This document shows positions 30,601 to 42,172 of a DNA stretch of 64,000 bases, one piece after another. The notes below the pieces were generated by a model. That model was not told the origin of the DNA. It worked only from the letters and a program-made list of their open reading frames with translations, and ran no database searches. Source of the DNA: Maylandia zebra (Eukaryota; Chordata; Actinopteri; Cichliformes; Cichlidae); contig NC_135181.1 of NCBI RefSeq assembly GCF_041146795.1, positions 645,001 to 709,000 on the forward strand, in the 5' to 3' direction. Each line of letters begins with the position of its first letter. Positions within the stretch are counted from its first letter, which is position 1. The position numbers and the translations under genes were made by a program.

Positions 30601-31992
30601 TTTGCATTTAAAATCAGTTCGGTCTTTTCACAGATCTTTAATGGTTTGGAAGGCAGTTAAATCATAGCTAGATGTTTAGAGTTGGTGCCATAAATAGAGG
30701 AATGTGTCTTTATGATTACACAATGAGATGCTGCTATAAACATAAATCAAATATTCCTGGGACGGAGCCTCGGGGAACTTTGTAATAAGGAGGAAAGAGG
30801 CCTGGATGCTGAATGATCACTGACTGTGCTCAAAACTCAAACTTTCACGTTTGTAAAAGTATGACGTGGTCAGCTGCACCAAACACATTTCAAATCAATA
30901 AAGAGATTATAAAGGTTCCTTGTGATGTACCAAGAAGTATCCAAGATCTATCGCTTAAATAGCAGCAAACACATTTTATTGTCACTATGCACACGTACAA
31001 AGAGCTGGATAAGAAAGAAGGATGGGGTTCAAACCCACGCGTGCAGAGCACAGTGGATGAGCAGTCCGTCGCCTTGGCCACTCGGACACCTCGTCTGACA
31101 GCTGGAGCGATGCTGGAGCATAAACTTAGGCTGAAATGCAAAATGTCAATGATTTGGAGAGTCTGGTTTACTTTGAGATCGAATGTTTTACTTTAGTCAG
31201 AGATCTGGAGGAAGAACACAGAAAGTGTTTCACTCTGTAGAAATGACGCCAAGACCGAAATATAAGTTATATGTTCAGAATTTAGTTGCAGTTTGCAGTC
31301 ACTCCTGATCTGTTATAACTTTAAAAAGATTCAAATTTAGATAGAGGGAAACAAAACTGCTTCTTGCTCACTTTTAGCTCCAAAGGTGATTATTTAGAAA
31401 GACCCAGAATTAGGACAAAAGGATCAGCGTGCGTCAGCACTGACTGTGGGCCTGGGTTTACTGCAGATCTAATGAGACATCTGTGGATGAGATGTTCTTG
31501 TGTTTGTCTGTAGTTGCTGAAGTTGCTGGTTTTAGACAGACAGGAAGAGAGGAGCTGAAGTTTGAGGAGCATCAAACTTCAGCCACAGAGACTGCTGTCG
31601 GTCTTTTATAAGCGACTGTACCCCTAATAAACACCAGTGCTCGTGCAAAGGAGATTTTTTACCTTCTGCCTTGTAGGTCGGGTTTTCTGCAGTGCGTGGG
31701 TTCAGGCATGAGCAGAACAGAGACACCAGGGGGAGCTCTTTGACCTTCTCTTTATAGGCTGAGGACACACACAGAAGATCAAGCTGAATCATGAGCACGC
31801 AGTCGAGGACTGACGACGTAAGTCATGCTCGTTATGTCATACCAGCGGACATAATAACGACACGCTGCACGACACAAATACTGCATGCTCATATTTGAAC
31901 AGATCGGTCGCAGTATAGTGTTTAAAGCAGAGGAGCAGGGCGTGTGAGGTGAACGGGTTTGTGCTGCGACTGCATTTACCTGCCAGAGTCAT
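27636..31992 (-). CDS. stmn4: Stathmin-4 (RB3), five coding exons, complete
   Basis: Stathmin-4 is a neuronal phosphoprotein that binds two tubulin dimers and destabilises microtubules; it is anchored to Golgi and vesicle membranes. Coding exons in transcript order: 31992-31980, 31758-31663, 30125-29920, 29299-29108, 27695-27636. All have AG/GT borders and the phases agree; the sum is 567 nt, 188 residues plus TAG (human STMN4 is about 189). The N-terminus [19 protein letters not shown] is followed by Cys20 and Cys22, the palmitoylation pair of the SCG10-like subfamily. The stathmin-like domain begins at about residue 47 ([19 protein letters not shown], then KPPSFDG) and continues as the long tubulin-binding helix ([46 protein letters not shown]). 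SFDG and the AVDLAWCVI insert favour STMN4 over STMN2 and STMN3. Intron 4 holds an X-box array; intron 2 holds a tRNA-Ser-like sequence. Confidence 0.95.
28064..28158. repeat. Six-copy 15-bp tandem array of palindromic RFX X-box motifs
   Basis: The unit is AAGTTGCCTGGCAAC. GTTGCC-T-GGCAAC is a perfect inverted repeat and matches the RFX X-box consensus GTNRCC-N(0-3)-RGYAAC at every position. Perfect copies start at 28067, 28082, 28097, 28112, 28127 and 28142; a partial seventh unit follows. The array lies in stmn4 intron 4. Motif identity is directly seen; RFX binding is inference. Confidence 0.9.
31014..31095 (-). pseudogene. tRNA-Ser(GCT)-like sequence, diverged
   Basis: On the minus strand 82 bases follow the vertebrate tRNA-Ser(GCT) plan: acceptor GACGAGG, D arm with CCGAGTGGCCAAGG, anticodon arm GGACTGCTCATCC with anticodon GCT at 31062-31060, a long variable arm (GTGCTCTGCAC) and a T arm GTGGG-TTTGAAC-CCCAT. 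Deviations: the D-arm GGCC is GTCC, the B box has TTTGAAC instead of TTCGAA, and the acceptor 3' strand is CCTTCTT, giving one mismatch and two G-U pairs against GACGAGG. The cloverleaf is mostly intact but weakened, so I favour a tRNA pseudogene over an active gene. It lies in stmn4 intron 2, same strand. Confidence 0.75.
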
Positions 31993-32536
31993 GGTCTCAC
32001 TGCAAATGTTACTCTCCAGGGACGCTGAAGATCCTCCTCACTCTGTCAGAGAGCTGTGCAGGGACAGAGACAGAGAGCACTGAATGCAGGAGCATCGAGG
32101 GCACAATCTGAGAAGGAAGAAGCTGAGGAGACAACAGCGTGAGCCAAAAGTGTAGAGCAGCCAAGTCATGATTATTGGACTCATGCAAAGCTGTTCTAGC
32201 AGAGTCAGAATAAAAAGATAAAGGCGGAGCGTAATGCAAAAATCCCACCTGAGAATAAACTTTAAATTAAAGCTCACATTATCAGATCAGAGCTCTTCAG
32301 ACAAAAACTATTCTGGGTAAAGATCTCTGACCTTCTCAACAACAGTTACCTGACATGTAGAAAAAAGTCAGAGTCAGTCGGGTGTTCCTGCACTTTAAAT
32401 GTTGTTGTTTCACCATTAAAAATGGAAAAAAATAAAGTAAAATGTTCATCAAACAGCAGAATGAAGCTCTGCTGTTCTAGTTCGTCTCAGGCTACTAAAC
32501 TGTTTCTTTTGTTTGTGTGCGTTGAGAAACTTTCCT
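31993..32536. other. stmn4 5' UTR/promoter side, nothing further recognised
   Basis: This is immediately upstream of the stmn4 initiator exon on its strand. No TATA or splice pair could be assigned with confidence. Confidence 0.45.
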
Positions 32537-32843
32537 GGGGTGGCTGTAGCTCAGGTGGCAGAGCAGGTCAGCCACTAACCAGAAGGTCGGTGGTCCGATC
32601 CCAGGCTGCCTCCAGGCTGCATGCCAAATATCCTTGGGCAAGACGACGTTGCCTACTGGTGGTGGTCAGAGCGCCCGGTGGCGCCAGTGTCCGGCAGCCT
32701 CGCCTCTGTCAGTGCGCCCCAGGGTGGCTGTGGCTACAATGTACACACCAGTGTGTGTGTGTGTGTGTGTGGATGACTGAATGTAGTGTAAAGGTCCTTA
32801 GGGACTGAGTAAAGTGCTATACAAATGCAGGCCATTTACCATC
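32537..32843 (+). mobile_element. tRNA-headed SINE with LINE-type tail (copy 1)
   Basis: A tRNA-like head carries A box TAGCTCAGGTGGCAGAG (32547-32563) and B box GGTCCGATCCC (32592-32602). The body contains the CTCTGTCAGTGCGCCCCAGG block and a short TG run. The tail ends AAAGTGCTATACAAATGCAG then GCCATTTACCAT, typical of LINE2-mobilised fish SINEs. It resembles the AFC-type family of percomorphs (inference). Confidence 0.85.
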
Positions 32844-33361
32844 TATCAGATACTGTAAATGTGCAGAAAGTCGAACATCCAGCTGAAGAAGCTGCAAGTC
32901 AAGCATATTTTTCGAGGCGTGGCAGAGAAGCTGCTGCAAACCTTCTACAGACCTTTAAAACACCGCCTTTGCCTAACAAATTCAATAATTCATAATTCAA
33001 CAATAATTCTGTTTTTCAATGAATTTGGCAACTGAAAAAAAGCAGATTGCACCGAGGCACAAAGGCAGCAGAGTAGAACCACCTGCCGTCGTCTCCTCCT
33101 CAGATGGTGATAGGTTTGTAGCTTGAACCTATTCGCTGGAACGTTGAAGACAATATAATTACACAGCAAGCAAGACACGAAGTAGGCAAAGTTCTTCATG
33201 TTTCTCGTGCACGGGAGAGAACCGGACAAACGCCGTTCCTTCGCTTGACCCCAGTTGCTCTCGTCCGCTCCCCCGTAACACTGCTCTTTTATTGAGGTTA
33301 CATGAATATGCATAGGTTCATTAACATACGACATATACATACACACAAAGAGTACCTTGCC

Positions 33362-33430
<69 letters not shown>

Positions 33431-36400
33431 TCAGACATAAATGACAACTCTAAGCATATATGAGTAGATATTTCTAAGCATAAATAACAATCACCAATAC
33501 AAAACCTAACAGATGGTCTCGTCAGCACTGAGCTGTTATAAATGTGTCTCTATCAAAACTTCTATCATTTCTTTAACTCTGAACTGTTTCAATGAGCCTG
33601 ATCGATAATCCAAACAGACACACTTATCTGCCTCATCGGTGCTCTAAAACATTTTGTGTGCTAATTGGATAATCTCATCCTTTTAGATTCTGGGAGTGCT
33701 CTGCACAGCTTACTGACCCTTCCTCGGTCCACTGCACACACTAATTACGTTTGCTTAAATCCTGGGAACCAGTATCACTGGCATGAGGACACACACCCAG
33801 CTCACTGTGAGGTCGAAAACAATAAAGCAACATTTGAACGTCATGTAACAGCTGGGGTCCTTGATACAGGCCTAATTGAGACATTTGCTATCTTCAGACC
33901 TTTCCCACTGTGTTTTAAAGGTAAGTGACGGAGCTCCCACCAGCCAGTGGACAACGTCACCGTGGCTACACCCATCTTTTATATTTGATCTCTGTGTATG
34001 ATGTTGTTCCCTTTAGATTTAGTTGAACTCACCATCTTGAAAACCTAGAGGATGGAGCTTTGTGGGATACACTGTAGCCCAAATCAGGACCTTTTCTCAA
34101 CCTTACATAATAAAAGAAAAGCAAATAACAAGTGAAGTCTAAATTTAAAGGCGCTCTGTCTTCAGACTGAAAGTCAGATGTACTTGGAGCGATGTCTACC
34201 CCACACGCGGCCCCATTACAGTCAGCATTCATCAGTCCTGTTAGTTCTTCTCAATTTCTCATGTGAAGAGTGCCTGCTTGTGTCGTTTCTGACATTAGGA
34301 ACAAACGACTGGCATGTGTCACATTAATGATGTCCGGTCCCACTCTGTTAGTCCATTAAGGCCTCAGTCACGGGCTTAGAGACTGGTCAGTGACAAATGA
34401 GTATGTATTACCTGACTGGTTGCTGAGTGGTTGCTGGAGATTACTGGCAGTCGCCACAGTCACCTGCAAACAACCCAGCCGCATGTAGTGAAGCTTGACC
34501 AAGTGTGATGCTGACTGGAAACCACTTAGTGAGTAGTTGCCGAGGCTTGTAGACAAGTTGCCATTCCCCATGCAAGCTAGGAGTGCAGCCAGAAAGTGAA
34601 ACTAAGCAGAGTCTTTGATCGAAACTTAAAGTGTGGTGTGACGTAGAGAGCACCTATATAAATTATTATTATTATTATTATAAATATCTAGGCTTCCGTT
34701 TGTGCTTCAGACCTGGGGTTGTGTGTTCAGGTCTCCATATCCCAGATATGTAAAATAAAGATCATTTTTAAAGTAAAAGGACCACTTTTGAGCCGTGTCT
34801 TTTTTGGCCGTAAAGAATCCAAAACAACCAAATTTAATACAAGCAAACCTGTATACCAGTTGGCAATTTAGCAACTTCCTGCAACCACTCACACCAGTGA
34901 TGTGTGACTAGGTTCAACCAGATGCAACCAGTTGGGGAATACTGTTTATTTTCTAGTGACCAGTGGTTTCCACTCAGTCTTCAACCAGTTTGCTATAAAT
35001 TAGAATCCCATTTAATATGATGGTGAATTGATATTAAATGATGCTAAACACTGCCAGCACTAGTGCTAGCTGATAACTCCCCGAGCTCCACCTTTTCCTC
35101 CAAATGTGATCACATCAGCAAAACCGAGATAACACAAATGCTAAACTCAAAGCTTTAACATGTTCGTAAACAGCTGAAACTACCTAAAAATTATTTTATT
35201 GTCTTTTGGCTTTTTATCTGGATGCACTAACAATTAAAGGTGCTGGATGTGTTTCAAGCTATGCCAGTTGCCTGTTGAACGTTTACTCAGACAGAAGCAA
35301 ATGAGCATATTTCCCAAAAAGTGTCTGTCTGTCCGTCTACAAATGAGCCTGTCAGCAAGCCTGAACGTCCGTCTCCACACAGAGACACAAGTGTCCTAAT
35401 GAGACAACCCGCATTACCGAGGAAGACAGATAGCTCATTATACTGCAGTGAGCTCAGGCTCACCTGGCCACCCTGACATGGTTCCCTGAGGGACAGACAA
35501 GGACAAACACATGATTTTGCACAGCACACACACACTAATCAAGCAGTAAACGAACTGCTTTGCTGCACTGTTGTAATGCACACGCACACAGGACACACAC
35601 AGCTGCTTCTCATATTATGAAGCCACCCAGGTTGCAGATCAATGCACTGCTTCCTGCAGGAGTAAGAGTGTGTCACTTCGAGTTTGGGAGAGAGACAGAG
35701 GGTGGAAACATTTGGGGTGGTGTTGGTGGGAAATTTTGCTGACAGCTACCTTATAGGCTGTTGAGGTTTTTCATTATCCGACTGTATGATATTCACTGAA
35801 TTTGAATCTGTGCTCCTTAATTGGTAGAGTCTTAAACAAAGAAAAAAAGCAAACAAGCCCCCAAACAACAGCAGCGAGCACCGATTGCTATCAGAAAATG
35901 TATATCCCCCAACTAGTCGGCAGTGTTTCCTGTAAGTCGCTGCTCTGGCTGGTTGAAATCTATTGAAGGTTCTGCACCTTCTTCTTGTCCTGGTGGTTGC
36001 TTTGTTTGTTAGCAGTGTGAATGTAGTTTGGCCGTAAACACTTGCTAACTATTAGCTGAGCGGTAGTAAAACGAAAGAATGAGGTGCACTTACTTACTTT
36101 CAAGGAAAATGGTCCACGTTTGCAGTTTGTGTCACACTGTTCACGGTTTCACTATAACTCAGAGATTATACAAAACCACCACCTGTGTGGCAGCATGCTA
36201 GTGACCAAAGCAATCACATGTACGTTTTTGCCAACCGGTCAAGGAATACACATATTTTCTCAGGCATGTTTGGGTCGCAAGGAAAAAACGGGGCTCACTG
36301 AGAGGTCTCTAGGCCCATGTGACCGGAGCTTTTGGCTCATTTTCCCAGCCATCAACCTCCAGCAACCTTTTATCACTAGTCACTGAATATTAATTTTGCC

Positions 36401-36473
36401 CTCATGACCGATCCAAATGATTCTGGATCAGTCTCATTTGAGCCTCCATTGAGACCATTGTTACATGCACAAT
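32844..36473. other. Intergenic region, no gene recognised
   Basis: It contains a TG microsatellite. At about 34380-34960 there is sequence rich in GGTTGC/GCAACC motifs that looks like an old dispersed repeat I cannot name. No supported exon was found on either strand. Confidence 0.45.
33364..33429. repeat. (TG)n microsatellite
   Basis: Uninterrupted dinucleotide run. Confidence 0.95.
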
Positions 36474-36748
36474 GGGCGACCGTGGCTCAGGGGGTTGGGA
36501 AGCGCATCTGTAACCGGACGGTCGCCGGTTCGATCCCTGGGCTCTCTGTCCTGGTCGTTGTGTCCTTGGCCTACCGCCTACTGGTGTTGGCCAGAGGGGC
36601 CGATGGTGCGATATGGCAGCCTGGCTTCTGTCAGTCTGCCCCAGGGCAGCTGTGGCTACAACCGTAGCTGCCTCCACCAGTGTGTGAATGTGAGAGTGAA
36701 TGAATAGTGGCATTGTAAAGCACTATATAAATCCAATCTATTATTATT
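36474..36748 (+). mobile_element. tRNA-headed SINE (copy 2)
   Basis: Same architecture as the copy at 32537: tRNA-like head GTGGCTCAGGGGGTTGGG with a perfect B box GGTTCGATCC (36527-36536), the shared CTTCTGTCAGTCTGCCCCAG block and a tail AAAGCACTATATAAATCCAA followed by (ATT)n. Body divergence from copy 1 suggests a different subfamily. Confidence 0.85.
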
Positions 36749-37924
36749 AAATCTTTGCCTTGACCACTTGCAGAGAGTCAGGTAAAAGAACTGATGCTAT
36801 TCATGTTTTACGCTAAAGATGGAGCTAACAGCCAGGTAGCTTAGCAAGGAGACCTGAGAGTTGACTGACTCAAAAAACTGACAAGTATGAAACTCATTCA
36901 TAAATTCTTGGTTTTATTGGCTGCTTCAATAACAATACAGCTAAGTGGGAATTAGCACTGAGCAGAGCCACGCTAGATGTTTCCTTTTGTTTCCGGAAAT
37001 TGTGCTAAGCTAAGCTAGCATTGTCAGCATGAATGATTTGTCATATTTTAGAATATTTAATATTTTTCAGCACTTTAACATTAAAATGACATTCAGTTAC
37101 TTATTGATTGATAAAAAAAGAAAGATTGTATCCGACTGTGTGTTTCCTCAGGTCTGAAGAGGTTTTCTTCCTGAGAGGCTTTAAGCCTCGTGGTAAAAGT
37201 AATATTAGGGCACTTTTCTGGTCAGACTTAGAGTAACGAACACTGATTTGATAAAATTTAAATAAATGAATTGGTTATTCTAAATTTAATATACAGTGCT
37301 TTATGTCTATAGAGTGAAGCACAGCACAGTATGAATGCATGGCTTGTAGCTAAAGCGTGTTTACTAACCTCTATATAAATGTGCCACGTACATTTTTATT
37401 TCATATTCTTTCTCAGCATCACTAAATCATATTTATTTTGTAGTTTAGCTGCATAGGTCATATATAACCACTTTCTCCTCCAAATCCTTCTCATCTCACT
37501 GAATTTGTTGTTTAGGAGATCATTTCTGAGAGTCGATTAAATCTGTATAAAACCTTCTTATCTTATTATCGTCCTATTTCAAAACGTTCTCTGAAACTGA
37601 TCGGCATGGTCTGCACATGTCTCGCTCAACACAAACACACATATTCTTTCAGCTGTGATTTGTACTTGAGCTGATATTTGCTTTTCTAACAGCAGTCGTC
37701 TCATTTCCATTTTTCACAGCACTGAGCTCAAGAAGAACGTTTTTTTGTTTCCATGGGAGCAGAATTTCATGTACTACTTGTAATTGTATTTCTTGTTTCT
37801 AATATTATAATATTAATAATAATAACTCTGTACTTGTGTCATCACTTAGCATTGTTCATAGCAAACACCAGGATTGATCAGACTCTCGGAGACAAAACAT
37901 TCCTCTGACATTGGTTTTGTCTTC
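36749..37924. other. AT-rich intergenic stretch, nothing recognised
   Basis: No coding or RNA feature was supported on either strand. Confidence 0.45.
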
Positions 37925-38135
37925 ACAGATTGTTGTCCGTGAAGGTTCTCAGTCATCCAGGTCATCGTAGCCCTGTGGGAGTGTCCCCCAAGAGGGACAA
38001 TAGGGCTTAGATCTGGGATCTCCATTTTCCACCATTTGACCTTAGAACTGAAGAAGCTTTTCGGACGAGAGGTGAAACGTCTTCAAGCAACTTAAAGAAG
38101 TCCAGACGCTTTTCTTTCCGAGCTCCTTAGACTCG
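37925..38135 (+). repeat. Hammerhead-like motif, probable Penelope-type retroelement 3' remnant
   Basis: CTGAAGA (38048-38054) is followed by a six-pair stem (CTTTTC-GGAC-GAGAGG, allowing G-U), then GAAAC (38074-38078) and an inverted repeat CGTCT/AGACG. This is the same layout as the minus-strand motif at 23985-24065. The surrounding sequence is of a type I associate with fish Penelope-like elements; this is recalled, not searched. Confidence 0.45.
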
Positions 38136-38693
38136 ACAGATTGTTGTACTGTTATGTTTTTCTGCTCCTAGAAAGCTGCTATGCATGCATATTAATCAAT
38201 TCACTGGGAGATTACTGCTACAGCAAAGAAACTGCAGACTTAAACCTGATCAACCAGACAAATCTGAACTTCTGACGGTTCTGAGCACATTTTAAATTCA
38301 GACCCTCGCCTGTATGACTCTGCCTTATGCACAAACACATCAAAACACCCTCCATTTTCTCCCCGGTCTCTCTGTCTGCCTCTCCTTCCTTAAATCAGAC
38401 ACAAAGCTGCATTTGGACATATGGAGAATCAATAATAAATGCTGTCTCACGCTCTACACTTTGACGATACACTCGGTTCTCTCCCTTTCTGTCGCCTATC
38501 AGCAGGAACCTTTGCCGCTGCATCATCACTCTGCCTTCCTCACCCTCACCCTGTTCCACCCCACGGACACGCTTGAATACACGCACATGCAGGTACTGCT
38601 CATTCATGCCATGAAAGCTAACCTGAAGAACCCAAAGTGGCACACAGTGCAACACAGATGTGTGCAGCCGTGTGTCTGGCGCTGCAGACTTAC

Positions 38694-38816
38694 CCCCCTC
38701 TGTACGGCGTCTTCTCCGCTGCTGATGTTGAACCGGTGACTACGGTTACCCCGTCTGGCTGCAAGGATGCAGGCGCCAGGCAACAGCATCAGCAACAGCA
38801 TCGATGCTGCCTCCAT
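38694..38816 (-). other. Candidate first coding exon with signal peptide, gene unknown
   Basis: The minus strand has an ATG at 38816 opening 41 codons. The N-terminus MEAASMLLLMLLPGACILAA is hydrophobic and like a signal peptide; a basic stretch RRGNRSHRFN and then EDAVQRG follow. It ends in a perfect donor (GGG then GTAAGT). Just upstream on that strand are two CCAAT boxes (38839-38843 region and 38876-38880, opposite orientations). Downstream exons to the left were not found. I do not recognise the product; it could be the 5' end of a gene with long introns, or chance. Confidence 0.3.
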
Positions 38817-38975
38817 GACATCACCATGGAGACGCCTCATTGGTCTGAGACGCTGCCAGCATCTGATCCTTTCAGCCAATGGGAGCAGACAGGAAGGATG
38901 GTGGGGAGGGACGTCAGCTCTTTGTGTTGTACTGCAGGGTGGGTGGTGGAATCAGTGTTTTAATGTATGGTGCAG

Positions 38976-38978
<3 letters not shown>

Positions 38979-39034
<56 letters not shown>
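38979..39034. repeat. (TG)n microsatellite
   Basis: Uninterrupted dinucleotide run. Confidence 0.95.
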
Positions 39035-39038
<4 letters not shown>

Positions 39039-40805
39039 GTGCATGAGAGAGAGTTCAGGGAAGTAGTGTGAGAAACTGGGGGAGCTTTGTCTCAGCATGA
39101 GGCCCAGATAGGAAGCACGCAGAGCTCTAAATTATTTAGATCCTAACTGTAAATACAGGAGCGAGAAGAAAATCTCGAGCACATGCCGTGTATCACACAT
39201 AGTTGTTATGGCAAGTATTATTATAACCACAAATACCAGTTCTTCTAAAGAGGAGACTGGGGGAAAGCCTCGTAAATGCTGTTATTTTCCAATGTTTCAC
39301 TGCTGTAATCTACAAACAATATGTACCTGCTGCATATAAGCTTTTAATCATACACCTGTGCTCTTCCTATTTGGCATTAAGGCCTTCTAGCAGTGCTCCT
39401 AGTGTAATATCCACAGCATTTTATTCCTGTAGAGGTTAACAGCACATTCTGGGCAAAGAAAAAAATTCTGTGTTGCAGTTTAAGGTTGTATTGCAGCCGA
39501 CTGTAAATGTTAGTTTACAAGCATCGCCGTTCAGCTCCACTGTATTCACAAATAAAAGTACATGACAGTATATTTACAGTTTTTCACGTTTTTCAAAATG
39601 TATTAAATTTTTACAGGGGATGTTTACAGCTACTGTACTTTACGCATGTTTTACTGTAATGCAGCCGCTCTGTGATCGCTGCTTCTATCTTTGAACCTCA
39701 GTATAGTGATCTGTATCTGCAGTCTCAGGCTGAACCACTTAATGCAAAGTAACATTAAATTACACATTTTTCTTTCATGTTTAAGGAAGGTTAAAGGTTT
39801 TGGGCATGTCGTTTATTGATATACTGAAAAGTAAAAAGGACAGGGTGGCTTTGTTAGCTTAGCGTTAGCTTGGCGATCTGATAGCCACACTACTGTATGT
39901 GATGACATCATTTCCACTTGACTGTAATGTTTTTTTCTGTATAATGTTTGGTTCAAAGATAAAGTTTTTACAAATGTTGCATATGAGAAAACACTGACAG
40001 TCGTACTGTAATGTGTGATTGTGATCTCAGACTCCTAATGTTTTTTATCCATATCAGATCACATGACGTTGTTACGTTGCCAACCAACCACCTAAAATCG
40101 CACTTTTGACTGCACTTTATATACACTGGGTTACTGTAGCAGACAGTGCCACGTGATTATGCAACTTTTAACACCTTTTACTGATATGACCCTTAAGCGG
40201 TGTGTACACTACTCTCTGTGGCCACACCTACAAATGGCAGCTAGCTTCCAGTTATCACTTTTTGTAGCATTTCTTCAATTTAACACCTTATAAAAGCATA
40301 GTATGATTTTCATAACAAACAGAATCAGTAATTTATAGTCACAATTTATACGTGAACTCTTGTGACAACATCATGTTGCCTAGCAACCACCTACAAACCA
40401 GCTAAAATGACCCATTTGTTGCATTCATGTACCTACACCATCCTTTCATTAATATCATATGATGCAATATGCTTGATGCTTCGTTAGAATATTTTAATAC
40501 ATTTTGTTGAGACGAATCGTGACAAAGCTCTGTTGTTGGATCCCGGCAGCCACAGACTGCCACAGTGACCGTTGTGTTATTACTGGCCTAATGTGACACC
40601 AGAGTCGCTCTGGAAAGGCCTGCGAATCCCAACGTGATGTTAAACGCTGTTTGCAGAGTGTTATTGCACTTGGTCTCACAGTAGCTCTGCTGCAAAGCTG
40701 GCATGATCGTGTGTTTGGAAAAGCTTGGAGCTCATCTGCGTTTTTCCCCGGGGGAACACCACTCCTACTAAAGCTCCCACTCAAACTTCTTCCTGTAGTG
40801 GATCT
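39035..40805. other. Intergenic stretch, nothing recognised
   Basis: No exon or element boundary was supported. It includes an isolated X-box-like palindrome GTTGCCTAGCAAC at 40375-40387. Confidence 0.45.
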
Positions 40806-40897
40806 GAACGCCTGTTAGCAATGCTTTTGTTATAGAGCCTTGAGGCGACTGTTGTTGTGATTTGGCACTATATAAATAAAATTGAATTGAATTGAAA
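40806..40897 (+). repeat. LINE/SINE 3' tail with (TTGAA)n
   Basis: GAGCCTTGAGGCGACTGTTG followed by CACTATATAAATAAA and a TTGAA tandem end is the 3' tail type of L2-mobilised fish elements. The reverse-complement relative lies at 63890-63950. Confidence 0.65.
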
Positions 40898-41918
40898 TTA
40901 TAGCTGATTCGGACGATGTCAATAACAACACAGCTGTTTTAAATAGCTATGCTGTCAAGACATCAGAGTAATAAGGAAGGCTTGACAGTAGCAAAATAAA
41001 ATGTAAAAGAACAGGGCTTAAGGACAGGACAGTGAATACTGAGAAAACCCTCTGCTGATGCAGCTCACACAAGCAACATGATGTCACCACGGCGTCCACC
41101 AGCACATGAAAGAGCTCACGGCGCAGCAGGAGAGAGAGCGATATGCATGAGGTCACATTAGGGCGTGTCCCGCTGTTGCTGTCTCCTCTTCTCCCCTCAC
41201 CGTGCTGACTGTAAACCAACGTGTGACACTGGACATCACACACATCCTGGAAATGAGCTCATCAGGGGAGGGGAGAGAAAAGAGACACAGAGAGGAGTAA
41301 GGAGTGGTGGAGGAGACACCCTCCAACATCAAACAGATTATTTCAGTGATTCTGGGGGAACAAAGATAAGAGGGAGGGCCCGAGCAGGGGGAAAACAAGA
41401 AGTGCCAAAAAAAGAGGGGCGCCGACAGGGAACACCCACGGGAGAAGTTGGGAGAGGAGCAAGAAAAATGCTCCTGGGGAAACAGCAGGAGGGATCAGAG
41501 GTTTTACAGAACAGCCTCTGTACGCTGGGACGAGCCGGAGAAACGGACAAACTGAATCTTTCCTCCAATAAAAAAACTAAAAACCCATCTCTACCTTCAG
41601 GTGGTGGTGACCTGGTTATAGTCTTCTTCACAGTCAGTCACATATGTTTTTAGACGATTTTGATGCTCAAAAGCAAAACAAGTATGCAGAGAAGGCGGTA
41701 CTCATCTTAAACCAAACTCATATCCTGATAACCACTTAAGGGCCTGCAGTGAACGCGCACACTCTTCCCCACTATGTCTGCACTCTGCAGGTCTGCAGAC
41801 CCTCGTAGCCTGTAAAATATAAACAATTACAGCAGCTCAGTGGCAGCACGAGAGTCTGACATCATCCTCCCGATGAGATCATCCCATAAAACTACTGGTC
41901 TTACTCATTCAGCTAAAC
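40898..41918. other. Intergenic stretch with purine-rich open frame, no gene recognised
   Basis: A 162-codon open frame at 41165-41653 (plus) is low-complexity and rich in G, K, E and R. It shows no domain and no splice or promoter context, so I do not call a gene. Confidence 0.4.
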
Positions 41919-42133
41919 GTGAATGTGTGTGTGTGTGTGTGTGTGTGTGTCCATGTGTGTGTGTCCATGTGTGTGTGTCCGTGTGTGTGTGTGTGTGAGT
42001 GTCCGTATGTGTGTGTGTGTGTGTGTGTGTCCATGTGTGTGTGTCCGTATGTGTCCGTGTGTGTGTGTGTGCATGTGTGTGTGTCCGTGTGTGTCCGTAT
42101 GTGTCCGTGTGTGTGTGTGTCCATGTGTGTGTG

Positions 42134-42169
<36 letters not shown>

Positions 42170-42172
42170 TAC
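41919..42172. repeat. Interrupted (TG)n array with CCATG/CCGTG insertions
   Basis: About 250 bases of TG repeat punctuated by CCATG, CCGTG and CCGTATG, giving a higher-order pattern of roughly 14-18 bp units. Confidence 0.9.

Noticed and set aside
31014-31095. Active tRNA-Ser gene
   Set aside because: Changes in both internal promoter boxes and a mismatch in the acceptor stem make a pseudogene more likely.
41165-41653. 162-codon plus-strand open frame
   Set aside because: Low-complexity Gly/Lys/Glu/Arg composition; no domain, splice or promoter context.
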